DNA of 64,000 nucleotides from the NCBI GenBank assembly GCA_949130485.1, contig OX422187.1, positions 5,108,159 through 5,172,158 on the forward strand. The letters are read 5' to 3'. The DNA is from Agelas oroides. Taxonomy: Eukaryota; Porifera; Demospongiae; Agelasida; Agelasidae. How positions within the stretch are numbered: the stretch's first letter is position 1; each line of letters begins with the position of its first letter. The position numbers and the translations under genes were made by a program. Under the pieces are notes generated by a model. The model made no database searches and was not told where the DNA came from. It saw only the letters and a list, made by a program, of their open reading frames with translations. Below, piece by piece: positions 48,456-60,400 of this stretch.

Positions 48456-51400
48456 TAGTCCACAGCCAGCCTGCTCTGTGGTGTGTTCACTGCTGAGATC
48501 AAGCCCACCTTCCATAAACTGAATGTGCATGCTGCCATGACACCTACTGATATCTGGAACCATTTGAATCCAGTTTTCGTACAGGCCAAGACATTACAGG
48601 AGGCTTTTGTGGGCAAAGAAGCTGGTGTTAGGATGCCGAACATCACAGTGAGCAGTTAGCGGTTGTTTATGTGGTTCTTTCTATTATATTAGTACATGTA
48701 CGTATGTATCTATGTATCTGTTGTGTAACCTCGTTCCCAGGCCCTGCCCAGCTTTCCGTCGCTTGCAGTACGGAAAAGCGGTGGGGTTCACTAAGTTCAC
48801 CTAACTCGATGTGGTGACATCACAAATTGTAATGTTTATTCCTTGCGCATTGCGCACACGGATCGAAGATGGAACTGGATCCAAACATGTCCCGAAGAAG
48901 TTCAGTATAAGTCCCTTGTGAGGTAAACTTTCACCTACAGCTTACTATAGTTTTACGGGTTGTAGTTTTATAGCAACTCTGTGAATTAAATGCAGCAGAA
49001 GAGGTTCAGCATGCCTTTTTTCTAGCTTGCATGTGAGCTGAATATACCTACAGTGCAACAGCTAGCTGCAACTCTTGGTTATAGGAGTAAATGTTCATGA
49101 CTATGTTCTCTTTTGGGGTACAGTGTTTGTCAAATTGCTTCACAGACAAACTAGCATAAGCCTGACGCTAAGACACTTATCCTGGTTCCTATCCGACTTT
49201 TAATATGCTACTTGCAGTTTCTGTTATGGAAACAGCAAACAATATAACGATGGGTACATGATTACATGCCCCAACTTAGGCTTGTGGTGTAGCTCATTTC
49301 ATTTCCAGGCTCCACTTATGCTTGAAAGAGAACTATAGGCTTACTTCCAAGCCCCCCCCCCCCCCCCCCCCCCCCCCTATAGGCTTGCAATAAATCAAGT
49401 GAGGATACACTGAGAGTCTGGGAAGGAGGCTACATGCACTTTGTCAAAGTAACATAAAGAATCCTGTCCAACTGGGACCTTAGTCTTAGCAAGAGTTTAT
49501 TACACTGTAATAAACTCTTGGTCTTACTCAGGTGGGTTAAGGCAGGCTTTTATTGTGGACAAGCACTGTTCAGACTACTGACCACAGAAAGTTTATGGTG
49601 TATTTTGCAGACAAGAAGTACACTAGTAGCTTTTGTTTTGTATCCTGTTATTGTATTGTGGTTGATGATGTAAACAAACAAACAAACAAATTGGTTTCCA
49701 TGGAAATGCCCTGCCCTCTCGTAAACAATGTCCACTAATTAAGACTGCCTTAACACTATTTCAGCCTACGCGGTGTGAATATTGCTTATAAACTTGGTAT
49801 TGTTCGAATGCTCTTCACACGCAGAATTCAGAACTAACTGGAAATTGGGTATGGTCACGAGTAAATCGACAAAAATGCCTTGGAATGCGCCAAAGTAGCA
49901 GTTAATTATAAATTCTACTAACTCTACTGCTCTTAAGAAGCGATGGGGACCGTCACTCCACCCGGGTTATGAAGGATGCATGATAGCTGTTCCTATTTAC
50001 CGGTGTTACACACCGAGTTCTCTCAAATTCGGCACTTCGTGCTGCTGAGGTTGGCTACTAAACGAACGGGCTCGACCCTTTTTCCCGTTTCTTGCTTCCA
50101 GAAACACAAAACTCTCCGTCCAGTCGTAGCCCTGCTGCGAGTTAGGCATGTCTAGTTCACAATCAGCGATACCAAAAACCTATACAGTACAGACTAACAG
50201 CCATAACACTGCTAGCAAAGCTAAGAAGCCTTCACACGGCAGCCATTCAGTCTCCGTAAATTGTAATGAAACGTCCCCGAATTATAGCGATACCTTCGCA
50301 TACTTCCGTATCACGAACAATACATTTGGAGCCCGCCTTAACCCACCTGAGTAGTAGGGTAATGGTTTAGCTCACAAGCTAGGGACGAGGCTGGGCACAG
50401 TATTCAATATTAAAATACTGACTGAACCTGTTGGGGTTTTCACATGTGTCCAGTATTAGCTACATAATTTTCTTGCTATAAAATTACATTGCACAATCTC
50501 TTTGGACACAATACAGACTACCTGATGTCTTGTTCAACTGGTGTTTTGTTGCTGCATGCCCTCCAGCAACTCAAACTCGACTGGAGGAGCTAATGCTACA
50601 TGTGCTACTGGTCGTCGCAAGTCATACCCTTCCCAGAGTGGTGTGGCTTGCGAGACTAATGTGCCACATGTCTGGATCCAGTTCCATGGCGCACATTAAA
50701 CTTTATGACCACTTTGTGTTGGGTGAACTTAGTGAACCCCAAAAGCGGAATTTATCACGTGAGTGACGTAGAGGGTAGAGAGAAGGTAGAGAGGACTAAA
50801 TGGAGCGTAGGAGGATTGTTGATGTGCCCACACACGTAGTTGCGTAATCGACAGTACATGTAGCCGTGTTTTAATAGAAGCCCGTTCTAGCAATTTTTTC
50901 AAACAATATAAGCGCAGACAAGGTTTCAGCAAAGCCTAGGAAAGGGCCGCCTTGGTGCTTAATAGCACCTTGAGCCATTCTGCAGGGTATACACCGGTCA
51001 ATTAGTCAGGTAAGCGAGTAAGTTAGCATGATTTTTGAATGTACGGGTCTGTGTACACTCACCATAGCTTTCCGTACTGCCAGGTAATGTATTGTAGTCC
51101 TGTCTAGTCATGTTCTGCCGGCCGTAATGCTTTCACAACTGAACAAGTAATTGCATAGTCTGTCAATATAGCGTGGGTGAGTTCATTCGTTTGCCCACAT
51201 GTAATTAAGTTCTCTCTACCTCTCAGTTGCTAGGCTCTCCCCTTTCCTTTCGATTTTTTGTTCACGCACAGGGAGAGCCTGGGAACGAGGCTATCTTTTG
51301 CGTATGGCTGAATCATATCCATGGCTAGCCCAGTGGATCTTAGGATTATCCCTTTTTACTTTGGATGACGTATGTAGAAATTAACAATTCCCAAGGATTT

Positions 51401-54400
51401 CCACCATGCCCTACCTTTGTATCTGAGTATCTCCATATGCCAAAATACCCAGACCATCCTGCAATGCAAGTATATCATCCACCATGCCCCAACCCCAGTG
51501 TCTAATTATTTCTGCAGTCGACACGAATGCATTGAAATATTTAATCACTCTTGGTCAAGGGCAATGCGTGAACAGTGAATAATGCCAAGAACAAAGTTAC
51601 TTTCAAATACTGCATTTTCTGTACTACACCGTTGTTTGGCCTCAAACTTATATATGCTTCAGATCGGCACCTGATTTACTTAATCACCTCAGTTGTCCTT
51701 ATCATCTCACACACCATGACACATCCACTTCAGAGGGAGGTCTTCACTCCACAATTTAAAAACATTTTCTGACCATGAATGGTACAGTCAGTCCCATAGC
51801 CAGAGGCTAATAAAGGGGACTTTGCAAAAAAAGAAAAACAAGAAACAAGCAAGGCAATGAATCACACATAGAGAAACCAAAAGCCTAAACAAAATAACTT
51901 TATTTTTAAATGCACTAATACTATTATTAATAACAAAGTCTACAGTACAGATAAGGAGTTCCACAAACAAACAGAATGAACAAAAAAGGAGTTGTAAAAA
52001 GAACACCTTGCAAAGGGTTGTAACAGTTGCATATTAAGAGATGTTCAGGGGAATGCCTATATACAAATATATATAGCAGCAAGTTCTTTGTTTCACCAGT
52101 CAAAAAAATCTGATCAACAGACATTTCGACAGCTATCCAGCTATGAACAAAAACATTAATACTAGAGAGCCAGCTTAAATACTGCTACACGGGGAAAAAG
52201 GGGGGGCGGGAAATTTGAAAAAATACAGGTGTGAAAAGCGGGGAAATTGCACAGGTGTGGAAAAATCACAATGATCAAGAGTTTTTCAGCAGTTGGTTGT
52301 AGGCAGGAGGGAGTGAACCCCTGTCTCTGTTCAGTGGGAGGGGCTGCTTCCAGATGTGGAATGCCTCCAGTGCAAGTCTGGGGTGTAAATCCTGCTGGTC
52401 ATTCTTAAGACCGGGGCCCCACACTATGGAGACATAGTCGAGGATGCGAAGAACATGAGCCCTGTAGAGAGTTAGAATAGTGTCGGCATCATAGTGTGGG
52501 GAAAGTATCATTAAAGAAACAAGCATACGCCTGGGCTTAGAGCAAACTACTTCAATGTGGGATGACCAAGACAAATTGTCGGAAATCCAGTGTCTGAGAT
52601 ACTTGAAGTGCTTGATGCATTCAAGTGACTTGCCATTCAAGTAGCTAGCATATTTGAACTGTTTACAAGCGATCAGCATACATTTGGAGTTCTCAACATT
52701 AGCAGTTAGATAGTTATTGATAGAGGAAATCCAAGCACTGATGAGGTCCACATCACATTGGAGAGCAGAAACATTAGCCTCGTTCCCAGGCCTTCCCCGG
52801 CTCCAGTTTTTGATCGCTTGCAGTTTTTGCATACTGCAAGCGATCAAAGACTGGAGCCGGGGAAGGCCTGGGAACGAGGCTACAGAAACATCAGAAGAGA
52901 AGGACAGGGCTTTAACTCTTTAACCAACATAGGCTATTTATTGGAAGTCTTTTTTAGGCTATGGATACCTTCTTTGGTCCGTAGTTCTACTTTTGCTTGG
53001 AGCTAGCACTGGAAACTTGAGCCAAGGCTTCTTTGACACATTCTCTGTGGGTTCATGACCTTAGCCACACCCACTCATTAGCAAGCTTTCAATGGTCAGG
53101 GCTGTTTGACCAGCAAATGCTCTGCCTGACTGAAACCTGCCTTCAGATCCAGAAATGGTGCCCCAACAAGGGGAGAGGAGTGGTTTCTGTGCCCATTTGT
53201 GCCAACAAGGTGAGAAATGGCCCAGCCAGTGTTGACCAAGGCCTTTCTACAGCCAGCCAAGACAGCCACCATGTGCACGGCATGTCATGACTATGCCCGC
53301 CCACCTCCCCCTATTCCACCTTTTTTGCTAGCACAAAACCTATCTTCAAAACGGATTGCGCCAACTGATAACATGCGGCCAAAATCAGACGACACCAAAA
53401 AGCGTCATCGGTGGTTAAAGGGTTAAACAGCAGGATGTCATCCGCACAAACAAGGATAGATGGACTCTTTCAACAGGGAGGACACTGAAATGTCATTTAT
53501 GGAGACCAAAAACAGCAAGGGTCCATGACAATACCAAAGCGTGAGTGTACCGTGCTCCAACACAGCACTACAAGCAAATACACGGGACACAGCGTGCGTC
53601 AACTTTAGTGTACTGGGCAAAGTAGAGCAAAAGATGTTTGATGTTTCATACTTAGTACACTGGTATATTAGCTTCCCAACTGAAGAAAACTGATGGCTGC
53701 AGCATAGCAGCAAGTCGTAACAGACTTACAGGTAAAGCAAACCAGGGGAATGTCACAATTTCAACAAACACAGTGAACGCCATCCGATGTCTCTCAAAAG
53801 GCTTTGTGTGGTGTTTTTAGCTCCTACACAACTCAGATATAGATACTGCACAAATGGGCAGCTTGGCCATCTTCTGCCCAGCCAGCCAATACTCAACACT
53901 TAAAAGTTGACTGGCTTTGTTTATCATCTCGCCTCTACATGGCTTCAATTACCATCAAGTAGCACCACTGGAATACTTAGACTGTAGATAGTGGAGTGAC
54001 ATACCTGAGCCCCATGTGCAGTTTTAATACCCAGCTAGTGTATATCACAATACATGTGAAGAACCATTAGCACTTAACCACTTGTTGTTAGATAACAGCT
54101 AACATACTGTACCAGCTTGGTGGCTGATTTCACCAGTTGGCACAACCTTTGTTGTCAGTAGGACCATGTCTTCATTTAACCCTCTGTCTTTCACGCTTGC
54201 TTACCACACCCTTCACATTTCTCTTAGTCAAAGTTTGTGCTCTAATGACCTGCCACCTATACCCGATACTTTGCACTTGGGACGCAGTTACCACCTGCAC
54301 CCTAGTCACTGTTTTCTCTCCACTTGGGGTGCGGTTATTCTCGGAAAAAAAAGAAAGAAAGAAACAACTTTGCATCCAACTTTGAGAAGACTCTGCCACC

Positions 54401-57400
54401 AGCTAGTTGAGCCAGTGTCTGTTCCCACAGCAGGAAGTGGATGTCTCTCTCGACAAATGTTTTTGTTGTGTAATGTCAAATCAACACAGATCTGGCTGGA
54501 CCTTGTTGTTCACTTTTATCACTACTAGCGTTTCTGCACACCATTCGGTGAATTCACTCACTAATGAATCTACTGTGTATTGTGCATGTGAGTGATGAAT
54601 GAGGTCACCATAGCTATATAGAAGAGATGATTATTCCCTACATTCCCTACTGTTCTATATTCACGTGAGGTGTGAGGAGAAGAATGATCATGACTGTTTT
54701 GCTGTCTGCCTTGTGAAGGGAGAGGTGGTAGGCTAGGTCCTGTGAGCTGTTACAGAAGATTTATCACTTAGGATAGCTTGGAGAGTGCGGGATGCTTTTG
54801 TGCATGCATGCTATCTTCAACATCATGTAGCACTCAAAGAAATTTATTCACACCAACAAGTGTGTGCCAATCAAGTAATACATAATGACAGGAAAAAAGT
54901 ATGCGTTTACTGCAAATTGTGCGCTTAATAGCTATTATTATTATTATTATTATTTTTATTATATACACCCCGCAGGATAGGAGTACAGGCAAAGATAGAA
55001 AGAACTAAGTAACTAATGCACAAATGATCTGATTTAGCTCGTATACATCAAAACCACAAACAAACAATGACCTATCTCTAATTTCTCTTACAAGATTTAC
55101 GCAAACAGAACGTCACTATAATCACAGATATAATTAATACCGAACTGATAATTAAATATGAAATTACGACATGAAAGACAGGCAGACAGGAACACAGCAC
55201 GTACAAGAAGATTATCGCTATTACAAGCTGAACGAAACAGATTACAGAAACATTTATAACAAGTATTAAATACACTACTACAACCAGATACTGAGTGAAG
55301 GATGCTGGTGTGACAACTCCTCGGTAAAGACCGCATACGTTGCAAACAGTTATTTATACAGACATCCAGATTCTTAATAGCACAAGAGTCAAGTGACCAT
55401 AGAGCACAACCATAAAAGGACATACAGAAACAGGTAAGTAACTTAGTCAGAACAAAAGGGTCACAAGAACCAAACTTGACCAGAATGCCATTCACCTTAT
55501 AAAGTTGCGAGAACACCTAAAGATGTCATCTCCATCCAACAGATTAGCAGTGAGTGTAGAACCAAGATGAGTGACAGATCTGCAACATTCAAGAGTTTTT
55601 CCACAAAACATGAAATGACATGAGCTATTGTCATGTAGTCTGGAAAATCTGATGCATTGTGTTTTGTCTGGATTGAACTTCAGGTAGATAGCAAGAGATA
55701 AAATGTTGTTTCCACCCTTTGGGATTGGCTGGATAATTGCATCTCTAAACACAGAAGGCATGTGACCGTGACGTAACAGAGCTGTGAAAACAGGAGCAAG
55801 AACTCTGATGGAGCAAAAATCAAGTGATCAGATGACAGGGAACCTCCTTCTGACTTGCCGCACTTCAACTTTCCAACAGCAGCCAACACGACATCCTCGG
55901 AAATAACAAGAGACTCTAAATCCTTAGAAGACACATATAGTGTGTTTGCCAACTGCAGCGCACGAACTGGATCTGGGGAAGATAGTACACTCTTAAATTT
56001 GGAAGACCACAATTTAACAAGGTTCTCGTCATCAGTAATCCCATCGACTGTGTGAGAACAGTTTTGCTTCCCAGCTTTAAACTGTTTCACCTCCTGGCAA
56101 AAATTTCTGGATTTATCTGCCAGAAGGGCATCTGCCAGCTTCTTACTTCTAAGCTTATCTTGATTTCTCAACACCCGCCTCACTGCATACCTATACCGTG
56201 ACTTAGCGTACTTCCGTAGCTGAGACAAAACACCAACTTGAGGACAGCCATTTTCCTTCCAAAGTCGATTCCAGAAGGATTTCTCTTGAAGTAGACAAAT
56301 TTCATCATTCCACCCAGCACTCCTTTCTTAAATCTGACCTGTGGAATAGTAGCTTCAGCACTTGTGAGTAGGCACTGAACCAGCTCGTGACAAATAGAAT
56401 TTAGAAGTTCACAATGTGACAGACAGTGTGGATTAGAACACTTCACCACTTCATCAGGAATTACCAACCGCTCACACAACACCCTCACACGTGACTGGTA
56501 AACTGCAATGTGCTCTGCAGTAGCCCTATGCCAAGCAAGGCGTCTGCCTGGGCCTGGGTGAGGACCATGTGGTACACTTACTGGAGACATCAGGGGATGA
56601 CAATCCAGTACAACAGACAAGGGTAAATGATCAGAGAGGTTAGCACCAGAGTGTAAGACTCCAACATTCTTGAGCATGGAAGAGGCCTCAGTAGAGAACA
56701 GGAAATGGTCCACCCAGGAGTGAGCCATGCCACTGTCGCTCTCATAAGTAAACTGGACAGAGGGGAAGAGAAGATCCAAGTCCTTCAGGTCCGTAAACTG
56801 CATGAAATGATGTAATTCTCTGGTCCTTGGAACATTAGCACGGCAAAATCAACATTGAAATCACCCATGATTGCGAGCAAATCGTATTTCCGAGATTCTA
56901 AAAAGCTCTCAAGTTCACTCAGAACTGCACCAAATTTATAGATGTCATCTGCGAGCCCATTATCATAGGGAAAATACACACACACAAGCAACAATGAACG
57001 ACCATCAGCAAGAGCAATTCCCCTGAAACAAAATCTTTTAGAAACAACAGGACAGGGACTAAATGATGCAGATAACCGATTACAACAATATATAGCACAG
57101 CCACCATAAGGGCGCCCAGAGATAACTTGATCAGGGGCCATCCCACTCCTAGCAACAATGACAAAGTCATCACTAACATTCATGAACCTATTGACCAGTT
57201 TCTACAGGTGGCAGTCAATTTTGCTTATAACGAACCAATTCTGGCTCCAACCGATTTTTTTTGTTGAGGCCATATATCATGACCAAAGTGTAAAATTAAC
57301 CAGTGTAAGATTGACCATTGTAAAACCAAAGTGTAAATCACCTTTTATGAGGCCGCGACAGCATGAACATCTGTAATGTTGCTTGCTATTTATGTCAGTT

Positions 57401-60400
57401 GGCATCATCTGACTTTGTATGCTATCAGTTGGCACAGTCCACTTTGAGCACTAACAGAAAAGGTGGGACAGGCAATGTGTGAGGTTGCTATGCACACGGT
57501 GGCACTGTAGAATGGCCTTGGTTGGCACTGGGTGAGCCATTTCTCTCAAGTGTACAAATGGGTCTAGAATACTCCTAGCACCTTGTCAGGATTCCATTTC
57601 AGACGCTGCAGTTTTTGGTCTTGACAGGCATTTTCTGGTTGAGAGCACTGACTATTGAAAGGTAGCTAATGTGTGGGTGTGGTTGAGTCACAGATTTGAC
57701 TGAAAGCATCCTTACAGCATGTTTCAAGTGTTAGATCCCAGCAAACGTCAAACCATTTACTAAAACTAACTTTCAGGAATTAAAATTTGGCCATTAATCA
57801 CTTAAACTGTTCAGGATGGATGTTCTGCATTCGGGCTAGATGCCTGTGTACCTAGCCTTCTCATGTAAGTCTTTTGTGGTATGAAAACATTGCAGGTGTT
57901 TCTGGATGAGGTGAACACATCCTCCTGTTTGGGGTTGTTCAAGGAGATCATTGTTGACAGAACATTTGATGGAGTTGTAAGTGACCTATTGTGTAAAGTT
58001 CCTCCATTTACAATGCGCATATGTTTGGTATTCACCTGAGAAATTTTCTCCTCACCCTCTAGCCCATCCCAGACAATGTGTTTATTGTAGCTGCATGTAA
58101 TCCTCAGCGTGGCAACAGCCTTGCCTCCCACAGTCAGAAGGAGACTTGGATTCGAGGATCATATTACGTTCGGCTGCTCCATCCAACCCTCCACTTTCTG
58201 ATGTGGGACTATGGGTCCCTGGATGAAAAACAGGAGAGGGATTACATCATGGCCAAAATGAGGATGCTCAATAGAGAAATGCCCAATGTGGAGGTAGGAT
58301 AGTGTGAGGAGTGCAAATGGTGAAGTTTCTGTTGAGGTTTGTACATGTGTGGACATTTCCCAGGGCCGTCGGAAGCGGGGCATTTGGGCCGGCCTTGGCT
58401 GGCCCACTTTTTTTTTTTGTAAGCCTTTGAACTTTGAACCTTGAAATGGGGAATGGCTGATCACAGACTGCCAACACCAGAAATTGGTGAAAGTCCACAC
58501 CTTCTTCTTTCACCTCTCCCAAATGAGAATTTGGTAATTCGGTGGTGATAAAGCGCTCGTTTCAGCGAAAGTGGTTTGATAGATGGTCATGGCCACATGA
58601 GGACCAAGACTTGCCTTCTGCTTTCCGTTGCTTACCAGCTACAGTCCGCTCGTTGCTTGGAGCAGACATTTAGAACAGACTGCTCGTGATGCCGGCTACC
58701 AATGCTGCGAGTGAGAATTCGTTCAGTGCTGCCTGATGTATCAAGACACTCAACGATGTCTCAGCAGCATCTGAACCATTTGATGCTCTTGCACATCGGT
58801 AAGGACCGCACTGACGGCCTCAATTAACCTTGCCAACAGTTTCATTGCTGGTAATGATGACATGAAGCATGTGTTTGGCACTGAGTTTCAGCCGTCAGAT
58901 CAACTATAACTTATGTGAATGGCTATTGCCACCGATAAATCGGTGGTAATAATCGCCACTAAATGGCTATTGCCACCGTAATATTCCACCTGCAGGATAC
59001 AATTGTCAGGATCTTGAAGCAACTCCAAACTAGCACACTCTTGTATAATCTGTGTATACTGGTCAGGCATAATTGATTTCTGGAGGGCATTGTCAAAGGC
59101 GATTAGCTACGACCCTAGGTAGCAGTGGTCAACTACATGTATATGTGCGTGCTTATATGTACATGCAATTTGTTTCCAAATATCATCAAGCAATTTTACA
59201 TCACATTGCTACATCCAGAGCATACACTCTGTGCAAAGCATGTTACACTCAAAATTATTTTCCTTATATTTTGAACACTTGGCTATAATTATGATATCTT
59301 CACAGGATGGTACAGTTCAAGGATGTGATTGCACGGTGTCTTACACGCAATTAAGAGCAAGTGTGTTATTTATCTCACTGTAGGTGACCGTTGTAGGGTC
59401 TTTCCATTGCATAGGATGAGTGTGTAGAGACTGCTCAGTAGTGTAGCTACTGAAGTTTTTAATCAAGCACATTTTCACTCACATTGCTGCCACTTACATG
59501 TACGTTTCTACTGCAATCAATGTTGGAACTGTCATTGTAAGTTCCATCAATAATTAAGGAGAATTTCAGGAGCTTCTCAAGTAACTTTCTCATGTGTCTG
59601 AAGTAGCAAATCCAAGAGTATGATCTCTGTCAACAACCACACCACTTTGTCTTACCACTTGACTTATCATACAGTTCATTTTCATGTTTGTTCTTTGTCT
59701 AATCACTCAATTGCAAGTTCATGCTATCGCTGTAGTATATATAATCATTGAGCGAGCTAGCTGTGTGTTCCATCTTGGCCTGCACTGAGAGAGTTTGAGG
59801 TATTCCATGAATTTCATTTTAGTGAGATGCTATGAGAGCAACTTGTTAAAAGTGTACAAAATTTATTTTCCGCACTTTGCACGAAAGCCAATAATTATAT
59901 CTAACATTCTGACCAATGGACGCCTCACCCTGAAAGAGCTTCCCACGCGGTCCTGTTTCCATAATCCTGTTGCATGCTAACACTATCTTCCTCCTTCTTG
60001 TATGTATGCAGGTGGCAAATCTGACTGAACTGATAGTCACCAGCCAGAAATTATTGCGGGACTATGCTTTTCGTCAGCTCTGCTGGGCTGGGCTGGACAG
60101 CTTCCAGGCAAAGATTTCTTCTCGCAGCTGTGTCAGCCAGCGGGACATCCAACGAGTATTCACACTGTACCAGTGGGTGATAACTTCCTACAAAGAGTTC
60201 CAACCATATGGAAATCAGCCTGACCAGGACTACATCAGGCGGGCAGTGCTTGTGGCCCTGGGTATTGTCTACTATATGAGGCTGAACAATCATTACCGTG
60301 AGGAGTATGAGAAGTATCTTGACAAGCAGAAAAAGTTGCCAAATGAAGTCTCTTTTTCTCGGGTAAAGTATAGGCCTTGTCAATCAGCTGTGTTGTCTAT

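Larger units (their letters stand above)
41527..48458. other. 6.9-kb intron with MITEs and degenerate repeats
   Basis: Contents: an inverted-end element near 42587-42703; a TTAA MITE (43093-43599); a 9-bp-TSD MITE (43779-44360); a tRNA-like piece on the minus strand near 44590-44730; the GTTGT-rich region (44755-45310); two left ends of TAGCC-type MITEs (46096 and 46516); and a pair of direct repeats at 47125-47270 and 48055-48205. No exon was recognised, and 41527-42470 shows nothing. Confidence 0.6.
52261..53713 (-). mobile_element. LINE A: degraded non-LTR retrotransposon, 3' half
   Basis: Minus-strand pieces of a LINE reverse transcriptase. GPLLFLVSINDIS (about 53530-53490) is the motif before the active site. 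A CADD-type catalytic box follows, in a shifted frame, at about 53440. The C-terminal part is at 52847-52275, ending RGSLPPAYNQLLKNS. The two halves are separated by later MITE insertions at 52916-53422 and 52775-52882. Clade uncertain. Confidence 0.75.
54933..57190 (-). mobile_element. LINE B: degraded non-LTR retrotransposon with (AAT)n tail
   Basis: Minus strand: apurinic-type endonuclease (57183-56600), an inter-domain region (56228-55800), a reduced RT region (55761-55492) and a C-terminal part (55516-55097). A trinucleotide tail follows, appearing as (ATT)n at 54933-54955 on the plus strand. The central RT palm is missing: RDAIIQPIPKGGN jumps to NPDKTQCIRFS. Confidence 0.8.
48648..57895. 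other. 9.2-kb intron filled with transposable elements
   Basis: Contains a TAGCC/TAACC-type MITE (about 48726-49432), a C24 run at about 49353-49376, a TA-flanked element (49527-50351), a 50-bp MITE (50609-50658), a truncated MITE (51230-51292), LINE A (52261-53713) with two insertions, LINE B (54933-57190) and a TTAA-family copy (57400-57800). The stretch 53714-54930 shows nothing I can name. No AAA-type exon was found here, and none is needed for the reading frame. Confidence 0.65.

Noticed and set aside
48214-48563. ORFs encoding VCVCVC or THTHTH
   Set aside because: Translation of the (CA)n microsatellite next to exon 31.
41209-57895. Apparent absence of a Walker A exon just upstream of the VFLDEVNT exon
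   Set aside because: The GETGVGKT P-loop of exon 29 belongs to this unit. The intervening exons 30-31 are an insert and the VHAAMTP segment that leads directly, in phase, into Walker B. Nothing is missing.
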